From an uncultured Granulosicoccaceae bacterium (GTDB lineage Bacteria > Pseudomonadota > Gammaproteobacteria > Granulosicoccales > Granulosicoccaceae): DNA of 45,204 bases. Of the stretch, positions 1-7,534 are shown piece after piece (position 1 is the first letter of the stretch; each line of letters opens with the position of its first letter). Position numbers and translations under genes: made by a program. The DNA is taken from assembly GCA_937923745.1 (NCBI GenBank), contig CALDUO010000215.1, forward strand, positions 1-45,204, given 5' to 3'. The notes beneath the pieces are model-generated. The model had not been told where the DNA came from and did no database searches. It worked only from the letters and a program-made list of their open reading frames with translations.

Positions 1-10
1 ATGAATTTTC

Positions 11-87
11 TGGTCGGGATGAGAGGATTTGAACCTCTGGCCCCTGCCTCCCGAAGACAGTGCTCTACCAGGCTGAGCTACACCCCG
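11..87 (-). tRNA. tRNA-Pro, anticodon CGG
   Basis: Reading the minus strand gives a full 77-nt cloverleaf ending in an encoded CCA. The acceptor stem pairs CGGGGTG with CATCCCG (one G-T wobble), with discriminator A. The anticodon stem CTGTC/GGCAG closes the loop TTCGGGA, so bases 34-36 are CGG, which reads the proline codon CCG. The T arm is AGAGG-TTCAAAT-CCTCT. It lies about 100 bp downstream of hemH on the same strand. Pairing was done by eye. Confidence 0.95.
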
Positions 88-134
88 AATAGCGCGCAGT
101 TTACGGAAAAAACGTGATTGTTTCAACGCTTCGA

Positions 135-159
135 GAGCCGGATGCACAATTCCCGGCTC
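135..159 (-). terminator. hairpin downstream of hemH, possible terminator
   Basis: A perfect 7-bp inverted repeat (GAGCCGG at 135-141, CCGGCTC at 153-159) with an 11-nt loop lies 29 bp past the hemH stop. The T-run on the minus strand comes about 20 nt later rather than directly after the stem, so it is a weak candidate for an intrinsic terminator between hemH and the tRNA. Confidence 0.35.
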
Positions 160-188
160 CCATAGACTCCCGACCTATCTTTTGGCAG

Positions 189-1301
189 CTATGCCTCTGC
201 CATGAGTGTTTTGGCCAATCGACCGCTGAGCTCGTTGTGTTGGTGCTCTATTGCCCGGTCCCGATTCACATCAGCTTCTGGCCATCCCTGAATATGGCGT
301 GTGACCAAGGTTGCGAGGCAGTCAATATGAGCGGGCGAATCGTTCAGGCAGTGAATGTAGCTGTAACGCTCTCCACCGTGTTCCATAAAGTACTCCTTGT
401 TCTCCTCGTCAATCTCCTCGATAGTCTCAAGACAGTCGGCTGAAAATCCGGGGCACATGACGTCAATGGATTTCACGCCGGTACCCGGCAACGTTTTCAT
501 GGTTTCATCGCAATAAGGACGCAACCACTCCTCTTTGCCAACGCGTGACTGGAACACAACCTTGACGGTGGCGGGATCCACCTGCAGCTCATCAACCAAC
601 AGTCGGGTGGTTTTGTGGCACTGGCAATGATACGGGTCGCCGTTCAGGAGGTAACGTTTGGGTATACCGTGATAGGAAGTTACCAGTAACTCTGCGCGAC
701 CATGTTCTGCCCAGTGTGCTCTCACACTGTCGGCCAGCGCGCTGATATAGCCTTTTTCGTCAATGAACTGATTAATAAAACGCACTTCCGGTAACCATCG
801 CGTGCGCTGTAGTCGCGCAGTAACCGCATCAAAAACAGAAGCGGTAGTGGTGCCGGAATACTGCGGATACATGGGCAGAACAACCAACCGCCTGACGTTT
901 TGCGCTTCGAGACGGGTCAGTGCTTCGTCAATAGACGGTGTCCCGTAGCGCATGCCCAGTTCCACAACCACGCTGTCTCCAAGGCTCGATTGCAGTTCCT
1001 GGTGCAGTGCATTTTTCTGTTTTGTGGAAATAGACAACAGCGGCGAACCCTCGGTGTCTGACCATACCTGTTGGTACGCTTCGGCACTTTTGGACGGGCG
1101 CACCCGTAAGATGACACCGTGCAGAATGATCCGCCACAGCCAGCGCGGCAGTTCGATGATGCGCGGGTCGCTCAGAAACTCAGCAAGATACCGCCTGACT
1201 GATTTGGTATCCGGTGCGTCGGGCGTGCCCAAATTCACCATAAGCACACCCAGTTTTTCGGGAGTGCCGTGTTCGAAGTCAGGTTGGCCGATGTATTTCA
1301 C
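189..1301 (-). CDS. hemH: ferrochelatase
   Basis: Inserts Fe2+ into protoporphyrin IX, the last step of protohaem synthesis, in the cytoplasm or at the inner membrane. The 370-residue product shows the family pattern throughout: an N-terminal VNLGTPDAP segment near residue 22, the SYHGIP motif with the metal-binding His at 211, and the MCPGFSADCLETIEEI block with the conserved Glu at 292. Length is within the upper part of the bacterial range. The start is GTG at 1299-1301, with a GGACGGA stretch about 8 nt upstream on the minus strand. It points away from priA across the DnaA-box region. The neighbouring-pathway gene hemJ is at the far right end of the window. Confidence 0.96.
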   Translation of the reverse strand: MKYIGQPDFEHGTPEKLGVLMVNLGTPDAPDTKSVRRYLAEFLSDPRIIELPRWLWRIILHGVILRVRPSKSAEAYQQVWSDTEGSPLLSISTKQKNALHQELQSSLGDSVVVELGMRYGTPSIDEALTRLEAQNVRRLVVLPMYPQYSGTTTASVFDAVTARLQRTRWLPEVRFINQFIDEKGYISALADSVRAHWAEHGRAELLVTSYHGIPKRYLLNGDPYHCQCHKTTRLLVDELQVDPATVKVVFQSRVGKEEWLRPYCDETMKTLPGTGVKSIDVMCPGFSADCLETIEEIDEENKEYFMEHGGERYSYIHCLNDSPAHIDCLATLVTRHIQGWPEADVNRDRAIEHQHNELSGRLAKTLMAEA

Positions 1302-1634
1302 GTGAGTTGTCCGTCCAGATCGTTGGGTATAAAAGAGTATGATACGCGGAACGGCGCGCCAAGGATTGTCGCTCTGGCGTGTTGTCAGAATCGGTTGTGG
1401 GGGTTATTACCACCATGCCGGTAGGCGGTGACGGCCACACAGGTTTGTGAAGCCAAAGCACGGTGTCGGGTTTCGGTATGGGGGCTGACACTGTCGGCAG
1501 ACTTCGCGAAAATTGGCAAGGTACCAAACACTGTCGGTATCATGGCGGGAGTCGTAGTTTTCAGGCGGTTTTTTTCGTCATTTGAGGCTAAAAAAACGCT
1601 GCAAATCTATTGACATTCAATGATTTCAATTTAT

Positions 1635-1643
1635 TTATGCACA
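1635..1643 (+). promoter_or_regulatory. DnaA box, exact TTATNCACA match
   Basis: The sequence TTATGCACA matches the DnaA consensus TTATNCACA exactly. It sits at the hemH-side edge of the AT-rich stretch. Confidence 0.5.
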
Positions 1644-1823
1644 CACGCTGAAAAAGGTTGATCTGTCTCTCAAATTGGTTTATTGGGACGTCCTGCTCAT
1701 TAAAAAAATACTGCAAAGTATTGATTTATAAAGAAATATTAAAATTGTTCAAAATTTAAACAATTTGATGACTAACCACAAATTTAAGGGTTTTTTGGCT
1801 GTTTTTGCCATTAGTCCACAGGG

Positions 1824-1846
1824 TTATCCACAGGTTTTGTGGATAA
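1824..1846. promoter_or_regulatory. paired inverted DnaA boxes
   Basis: TTATCCACA at 1824-1832 and its exact reverse complement TGTGGATAA at 1838-1846 are separated by 5 bp. The symmetry extends outward (GGTTATCCACA against TGTGGATAAACC apart from one extra A). A weaker 7/9 match lies at 1812-1820. This is the highest-affinity form of the box and is rarely paired so closely by chance. Confidence 0.65.
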
Positions 1847-1912
1847 ACCTGTTTGGCGAATCTACAGCACGCGTCGAAGCGCATGGTGGCGTCGTATTTC
1901 CGCCAGTCTGAC

Positions 1913-4114
1913 GTGAAAATTGCCCGTGTCGCCTTACCAACGCCGCTCCATCAGGTGTTCGATTATTACTGGCCTTTCAGTCAGCCAATAGAGCCCGGTA
2001 TCAGGGTCACGGTACCGTTTGGCCGACGCTCTCTGGTGGGTGTCGTGGTGGATAGTTGTGACACGCCCTCCGTGACACCTGAGCGTATGCGTAAGGTCAG
2101 TCGGGTGCACGATCAACAGCCGTTGTTACCGCCCGCGTTGGTCAAGCTGCTGTTATGGGCCAGCAGTTATTATCATCATCCGATTGGCGAGGTGCTGGCA
2201 AGCGCTCTGCCGGTGAATCTTCGCAAAGGCAGTGATGCCGTACCGCAACAACTCACCGCCTATCGTGCAACAGATCTGGCCGACGAGCTCGCCCTGGATT
2301 CACTGACCCGTGCGCCACTGCAACACCGCATTTTGCAGCGTATTCTGGAAATTCATCGCACTGACCCGAACGGTGGCATGTTGCCCGATGCACTCAAACT
2401 CATGGGTAGCTCTTGGCGACAGGCGATTAATCAACTCACCAAAAAGGGCTGGGTGGAGTCGTTTGATACCGAACTGGTCAGTGCTTCGACACCCACCGAT
2501 ACGGTGCCGATGCTATTGCCAGAGCAGCAGGTAGCGGTTGACAGTATTCGCGGGTCATTCGGCGAGTTCGGATGTTTCCTGCTCAACGGCATCACCGGTA
2601 GTGGTAAAACCGAGGTGTATCTGCGGCTGATCACCGAGCAGGTGGCCAAAGGCCACCAGGTGTTGGTGCTGGTGCCCGAGATCAGTCTCACCCCGCAACT
2701 CCTGCAGCGTTTCCAGCGCCGAATTCAGGGTGTCCTTGTCAGTTTGCATTCGGCATTGAACGATACCGAGCGAGCGCATTACTGGTTACAGGCAGCCAAC
2801 GGTACGGCGGATGTGGTCATTGGTACTCGTTCAGCGGTATTCACACCGATGCCACGACTTGGTTTGATTGTTATCGATGAAGAGCATGACGGGTCGCTCA
2901 AACAGCAGGAAGGATTTCGTTACCACGCGCGCGATCTGTCTTTGATGCGTGCGCGGGATTGTTCCTGTCCCGTGGTTCTGGGCAGCGCGACACCGTCCAT
3001 GGAGTCACTGAATAACTGTGCGAAGGGGCGCTACGACCAACTGATCCTGAGTCAACGAGCCGGCGATGCGCAATCACCGGAGATCGGTCTGCTCGACATT
3101 CGGCGCAGACCGCTGACTGAGGGTATGTCAGACACCCTGATTTCAGCGATCGGTGAGCAGCTCGACAGTGGTGGGCAGGTGCTGATCTTTTTGAATCGCC
3201 GCGGGTTTGCACCAACGTTATTGTGTAACGACTGTGGCGCGACTGCCGACTGTAAGCGGTGTGACGCTCATATGACCGTACATGCAACGCGGGGGGTATT
3301 ACGCTGCCATCACTGTGGCGCCGAACGACCCGTACCCCAGGGGTGTGAGTCCTGTGGTTCGGTGCGGCTGGATACTCGCGGTTATGGCACCGAGCGCATC
3401 GAGCAGGCTTTACAAAAACGCTTCCCGGAGACTGTTATCGCCCGTATCGACCGTGACACAACACGGCGGCGTGGCGCATTGGAGAAGCAGCTTGCGGATG
3501 CGACCAGCGGCATCTCGCAACTGTTGGTTGGCACCCAAATGCTGGCGAAAGGACACCATTTTCCGAATGTCTCGCTGGTAGGTATCCTCGATGTTGATCG
3601 CGGACTGTACGGCACCGACTATCGCGCGCTTGAACAAATGGGGCAGTTACTGGTTCAGGTGGCAGGGCGAGCAGGGCGGGCACAACGCCGCGGCAAAGTG
3701 TTGGTCCAGACGCGCTCGCCCGACAACCCGTTGTTGCAGACACTCATCCGCGAAGGTTATGGACCGTTTGCGGCTGAGGTACTTAAAGATCGTGAGGCAG
3801 CAGCCCTGCCGCCCTATACGTTTGTCGCTCTAATTAGGGCCGAGGCGTCATCCGCTGCCGCTCCCCGTCAGTTTTTACAGGCTATTGTTGCGAGTGTGAA
3901 TGACAGGCCGGTAGCAGGTCTAAGCTGCTTCGGTCCTGTGCCAGCGCCTATCGAGCGGGTGAGTGGCCGGTACCGTGCACAGTTGTTGGTGCAGGCCAAT
4001 TCACGTTCGTCTCTGAACCGTATGCTCAGCGAATTAACGCAGCGTCTCGACCAGAGTAAGGAGTCGCGTCAAACCCGTTGGTCTATCGACGTCGACCCGG
4101 TTGATTTTTTCTAA
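1913..4114 (+). CDS. priA: primosomal protein N', replication-restart helicase
   Basis: ATP-dependent 3'-5' DNA helicase that recognises stalled forks and reloads the replisome. Visible features are Walker A GITGSGKT (residues 226-233), the DEEH box in VIDEEHDG, a run of zinc-binding cysteines (CNDCGATADCKRC, then CHHCG and CESCG) and the C-terminal GYGTERIEQAL and helicase motif VI-like QVAGRAGR. The frame is open back to TTG 1853 (753 residues), but that start nearly touches the DnaA boxes and adds unaligned residues. GTG 1913 begins VKIARVALPTPLHQVFDY, which matches the E. coli PriA N-terminus, and gives 733 residues, close to the E. coli length of 732. ATG 1883 is a third possibility. No strong ribosome-binding site decides between them. 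Confidence 0.95.
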   Translation: MKIARVALPTPLHQVFDYYWPFSQPIEPGIRVTVPFGRRSLVGVVVDSCDTPSVTPERMRKVSRVHDQQPLLPPALVKLLLWASSYYHHPIGEVLASALPVNLRKGSDAVPQQLTAYRATDLADELALDSLTRAPLQHRILQRILEIHRTDPNGGMLPDALKLMGSSWRQAINQLTKKGWVESFDTELVSASTPTDTVPMLLPEQQVAVDSIRGSFGEFGCFLLNGITGSGKTEVYLRLITEQVAKGHQVLVLVPEISLTPQLLQRFQRRIQGVLVSLHSALNDTERAHYWLQAANGTADVVIGTRSAVFTPMPRLGLIVIDEEHDGSLKQQEGFRYHARDLSLMRARDCSCPVVLGSATPSMESLNNCAKGRYDQLILSQRAGDAQSPEIGLLDIRRRPLTEGMSDTLISAIGEQLDSGGQVLIFLNRRGFAPTLLCNDCGATADCKRCDAHMTVHATRGVLRCHHCGAERPVPQGCESCGSVRLDTRGYGTERIEQALQKRFPETVIARIDRDTTRRRGALEKQLADATSGISQLLVGTQMLAKGHHFPNVSLVGILDVDRGLYGTDYRALEQMGQLLVQVAGRAGRAQRRGKVLVQTRSPDNPLLQTLIREGYGPFAAEVLKDREAAALPPYTFVALIRAEASSAAAPRQFLQAIVASVNDRPVAGLSCFGPVPAPIERVSGRYRAQLLVQANSRSSLNRMLSELTQRLDQSKESRQTRWSIDVDPVDFF

Positions 4115-4287
4115 GCGCCGGGCAGATTCTTAGCCTGTCCCCGGCAACCTAAAGAGTATGAATAGCGTTGCAACGTATGGGTTGAAGTTCCGGCGCGTGT
4201 TACTATTCTGTACTGACCAATAGGCGTTATACCCGAACGTCCCGGCCTTCCCTGTCAGTACAGTTATAAAACAGCCACGGCATCATT

Positions 4288-6042
4288 TTGAAACCATTAC
4301 TCGAACAATTACTGACCGACGCCGTTGGCCAGTTGAAAGAACAGGGCGTTGTGCCGGCCGATGTGCAACCCGCTATCGCGGTTACCCGCACCCGTGATGC
4401 GTCGCACGGTGATTTTGCGTCCAACCTGGCTATGGTGCTGTCCAAGCCCGCCGGTATGAAACCGCGTGACCTGAGCGAAAAAATTGTCGCGGCGTTGCCC
4501 GCCAGCGACCGCCTCGACAAGGTCGAGATTGCAGGCCCCGGTTTTATTAACTTTTATATGGTCAGCGACGAGCTCAGCGCGGTGGTCGGCAGCATTTTGT
4601 CAGCCGGTGAGCAGTTCGGCAGGTCAGATGCGGGCAAGGGTCAAAAGATTCAAATTGAATTTATCTCGGCCAACCCGACAGGGCCATTGCATGTCGGCCA
4701 CGGACGGGGTGCGGCGATGGGTGCTTCTATCAGTAATCTGTTGGCCGCGGCCGGGTACGATGTGCAGCGCGAATACTATGTGAACGATGCAGGTCGGCAG
4801 ATGGATATTCTGGCCACCAGTATTTGGTTGCGCTACCTCGGCCAGCACAATGTCACCTTTGACTTTCCGGTGAATGGTTACAAGGGCGAGTACATTCACG
4901 ACATCGCCCGCGGACTCACCGAACTGGTCGGTGACGAGGCTGTACGAAGTGCTGCCACGTTGTTCGATGGCGTATCACCTGACGAACCGGCTGGTGGTAA
5001 TAAAGAGGCGCACATCGACGACCTTATCCAGCGCGCGCGACAGCTACTCGGTGAAACAGGCTACCGTCAGGTATTCGACCTCGGCCTCAACACTATTCTC
5101 GATGACATTCGGCAAGATATGTCCGAATTCGATGTACATTTCGACGTGTGGTTTAGCGAACGCTCACTCACCGAAGACGTGCAGGCTGTCATTGCACAGC
5201 TGAAAACATCTGGCCATCTATACGAAAAAGAAGGCGCGTGGTGGTTTGCGTCGACTGAATTTGGTGACGAAAAAGACCGTGTTGTTGTACGCGAGAATGG
5301 CCAATCCACCTATTTTGCGTCAGACCTTGCGTACCTGCGTAACAAAATGGAACGTGGCTTTGAAAAAGTGTTGTACGTGTTTGGCGCAGACCACCATGGT
5401 TATGTCGGGCGAATGTTGGCAGCCTGCGATGCGCTCGGTTACGATCGCGACCGTATTGAATTTTTACTGATTCAGTTTGCCAATCTGTTCAGTGCCGGCG
5501 AGCGACAACAAATGTCGACCCGCTCCGGCGAATTTATCACCATTCGCCAGTTACGCGATGAAGTCGGCAAAGATGCTGCCCGTTACTTTTATGTGATGCG
5601 TCGATATCAGCAGCATCTTGAGTTTGATTTGGATCTGGCCCGCTCGCAAAGCAAAGATAACCCGGTCTATTACGTGCAGTATGCGCACGCCCGAATTTGC
5701 AGCGTCGAGCGGCAGGTGCGTGATCGTTCACTGACGATAGATACCGAGGCCGGACTACAGAACCTGGGCCGCCTGACCGAGCCTCACGAGAGCGCGGTGA
5801 TGACCTTGTTGTCGACTTACCCCGACATCGTGCTGCGTGCAGCCAACGCGAGAGAGCCCCACCAGATCACAACCTACTTGCAAGAACTGGCAAATGCACT
5901 AAACAAGTACTACGAAGCGCACAAGTGGCTCGTTGACGATGCGGAGTTGCGCAACGCGCGATTGTGTCTGATTCTTGCATCGCGCCAGGTCATAAAGAAT
6001 GGCCTGCAACTTATTAACGTGTCAGCTCCAGAGGTTTTGTAA
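4288..6042 (+). CDS. argS: arginyl-tRNA synthetase
   Basis: Class I aminoacyl-tRNA synthetase that charges tRNA-Arg. The HIGH-type motif is ANPTGPLHVGHGRGA, the N-terminal Arg-S additional domain is recognisable, and MSTRSGEFITI stands where the divergent KMSKS loop of ArgRS is found. The C-terminal DALR anticodon-binding helices end in the usual short tail. At 584 residues it is the normal length. The start is TTG at 4288, the only early start that keeps the whole N-terminal domain; no ATG is available before residue 49. It is followed after 2 bp by the SPOR-domain gene, a pairing often seen in gammaproteobacteria (argS-ftsN-like). Confidence 0.95.
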   Translation: MKPLLEQLLTDAVGQLKEQGVVPADVQPAIAVTRTRDASHGDFASNLAMVLSKPAGMKPRDLSEKIVAALPASDRLDKVEIAGPGFINFYMVSDELSAVVGSILSAGEQFGRSDAGKGQKIQIEFISANPTGPLHVGHGRGAAMGASISNLLAAAGYDVQREYYVNDAGRQMDILATSIWLRYLGQHNVTFDFPVNGYKGEYIHDIARGLTELVGDEAVRSAATLFDGVSPDEPAGGNKEAHIDDLIQRARQLLGETGYRQVFDLGLNTILDDIRQDMSEFDVHFDVWFSERSLTEDVQAVIAQLKTSGHLYEKEGAWWFASTEFGDEKDRVVVRENGQSTYFASDLAYLRNKMERGFEKVLYVFGADHHGYVGRMLAACDALGYDRDRIEFLLIQFANLFSAGERQQMSTRSGEFITIRQLRDEVGKDAARYFYVMRRYQQHLEFDLDLARSQSKDNPVYYVQYAHARICSVERQVRDRSLTIDTEAGLQNLGRLTEPHESAVMTLLSTYPDIVLRAANAREPHQITTYLQELANALNKYYEAHKWLVDDAELRNARLCLILASRQVIKNGLQLINVSAPEVL

Positions 6043-6044
6043 GC

Positions 6045-6656
6045 GTGGGAATCTTCAACCGAAAAAAGGCAGAAACCACTGCCGGCACAACCTCCAGCCC
6101 GAGGTTCATTGTGCTGTGCCTTGGCCTTCTGATCGGTTTTGTTGCAGGGTTTGTTTTACTGTTGGCGCAAATTCCGGTGAACCCGGGATTGGTCGACTAT
6201 AACGGAAACAACACCACAACCACCGAGGCCCCGGCCTCGGCGTTTGAATTCTACAAACTCTTGCCCGGTGCCACACAGCAGGCTGATGTCGGCGCCATCG
6301 TCACTGCGACACCTGCACCACAGCGTCCCGCGTTTCAACCGGCAACCCGGGTAGTGCCTGCCAACGCCCAGATAGTGCAGGCCCCGGTGACCGAGGTTCC
6401 GGCCAAGTTCAATGCACAACAGTCGTGGTTTTTGCAGGCCGGTAAATTTCAACAGCATGAACAGGCACAGACCATGCGGGCACAAGTGCTGATGCTGGGG
6501 CTTGAGGCATTTATTATTACGCGTGAAGACGCCGACGGTTCCACGGCACATCGTGTGCGGGTGGGCCCCTATTACGACCAGAACCTGTTGACCGAAGCCA
6601 AGAAGCGGCTGCGGCGCGGCAGGATTAGTTATGAAATCGTCCGAGTAACGGGATAA
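6045..6656 (+). CDS. FtsN-like SPOR-domain membrane protein
   Basis: A 203-residue bitopic inner-membrane protein. A short basic N-terminus is followed by one membrane segment (about residues 20-42), a Pro/Ala/Thr-rich periplasmic linker, and a C-terminal SPOR domain from about residue 122 (SWFLQAGKFQQHEQAQTM to the end). SPOR domains bind glycan strands stripped of stem peptides at division septa. Size, topology and position directly after argS match FtsN, but the essential FtsN segment outside SPOR is poorly conserved and I cannot identify it, so the symbol is left blank. The start is GTG at 6045, 2 bp after argS; its stop is 2 bp before the next gene, so the three genes probably share a transcript. 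Confidence 0.85.
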   Translation: MGIFNRKKAETTAGTTSSPRFIVLCLGLLIGFVAGFVLLLAQIPVNPGLVDYNGNNTTTTEAPASAFEFYKLLPGATQQADVGAIVTATPAPQRPAFQPATRVVPANAQIVQAPVTEVPAKFNAQQSWFLQAGKFQQHEQAQTMRAQVLMLGLEAFIITREDADGSTAHRVRVGPYYDQNLLTEAKKRLRRGRISYEIVRVTG

Positions 6657-6658
6657 CA

Positions 6659-7219
6659 ATGGATAAAGAGAGAAAGGGTAACCGCGTCAATAACGGTTTA
6701 CTCGATGCACGTACCATCTTCCTCTGTGAGGGTATTAACCAGGAAGTCGCCAAGAGTGTGTCGGCGCGCCTGTTGGTCCTCGCGCAGGAGTCCGATGATG
6801 ACATTTTTATGTTTATCAACAGCCAGGGTGGTCACGTCGAAGCGGGCGATACCATTCATGACATGATTCAGTTTGTAAAACCGACGGTCAAAGTGATCGG
6901 CACCGGGTTTGTAGCCAGCGCCGGTACCCACATTTTTATGGCAGCCGAAAGCCAGGACCGTTTCTGTCTGCCCAACACACGCTTCATGATTCACCAGCCG
7001 TCGGGCGGTGCACAGGGTCAGGCCAGTGATATTCTGATTCAGCGTGACCAGATTGTTCGTATGCGTGAGAGACTCGCCGTTATTATCAGCGAACGCACCG
7101 GTATGGCAATTGAAAAAGTACGCGAAGATATCGAACGCGATACCTGGATGACGGCCGACGAAGCCATCCAGTATGGCCTGGTCAGTAAAATCATCAAAAG
7201 CTCGGCAGATATTGCCTGA
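6659..7219 (+). CDS. ClpP-family serine protease subunit
   Basis: A 186-residue ClpP homologue, the tetradecameric chamber protease that works with a Clp ATPase. The catalytic triad is intact: Ser87 in FVASAGTH, His112 in MIHQPSGG and Asp161 in RDTWMTADEA, each ten residues earlier than in E. coli ClpP. The surrounding FINSQGGHVEAGDTIHDMIQF block is also typical. The sequence around the Ser (GTGFVASAG instead of GQAASMGA) departs from housekeeping ClpP, and no clpX follows it, so this may be a second, accessory ClpP paralogue whose partner ATPase is elsewhere. The start is ATG, 2 bp after the SPOR gene. Confidence 0.9.
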   Translation: MDKERKGNRVNNGLLDARTIFLCEGINQEVAKSVSARLLVLAQESDDDIFMFINSQGGHVEAGDTIHDMIQFVKPTVKVIGTGFVASAGTHIFMAAESQDRFCLPNTRFMIHQPSGGAQGQASDILIQRDQIVRMRERLAVIISERTGMAIEKVREDIERDTWMTADEAIQYGLVSKIIKSSADIA

Positions 7220-7534
7220 CGCCCAATTGCGTGGCGCCCTAATGCATCATGCCCAAGTGCCTGACGCCTCGTTGAGTGAACGCCAGTCTGGCGTTCGCCA
7301 ACACTGCGGCAGCACGCGCAAGCTCCGACCGGTGGCTGTTCGGCTACCGGTCCAAATACGTTACACTAACGGCTAGCAGTTGGTATCCGGTTGTTGCCGG
7401 CGACCAAACCTGCACCTCAACTGCAAAACAGACGTACAACAGACACTACAGTGTTCAGTGGCTGGCGAGCCTGACCCGTACACTTTTAGGCAGCACAGCC
7501 TCCAACTGCACCCGATAAACCAAATTCATATTTC
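7220..7534. other. gene-free interval with two hairpins
   Basis: No supported gene lies between the ClpP-like gene and hrpA. Two strong stem-loops are present: GAACGCCA/TGGCGTTC at 7278-7296 with a 3-nt loop, and GACCGGT/ACCGGTC at 7327-7352, extended inward by wobble and GC pairs. Neither is followed by a T-run on the plus strand. They could end the upstream transcript with Rho help or fold in the hrpA leader. Short ORFs across it show no protein-like character. Confidence 0.45.

Larger units (their letters stand above)
1302..1912. other. gene-free AT-rich region, candidate replication origin
   Basis: No convincing gene lies between hemH and priA, which diverge from here. From about 1595 to 1800 the DNA is strongly AT-rich and contains two perfect inverted repeats: AATACT/AGTATT at 1707-1722 and AAATTGTT/AACAATTT at 1742-1766. 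Three exact TTATNCACA boxes lie at 1635-1643, 1824-1832 and 1838-1846 (inverted). An AT-rich stretch next to DnaA boxes at a divergent gene pair is the usual look of a bacterial oriC. The alternative is a DnaA-responsive promoter for priA. Short ORFs here have no recognisable protein character. Confidence 0.5.

Noticed and set aside
11-87. tRNA-Pro as an integration site for a mobile element
   Set aside because: No integrase, direct repeat of the tRNA end or phage-like gene is visible in the window.
1279-1527. An 82-codon minus-strand frame upstream of hemH
   Set aside because: It overlaps the hemH start, has no recognisable motif and runs into the region better explained as regulatory.
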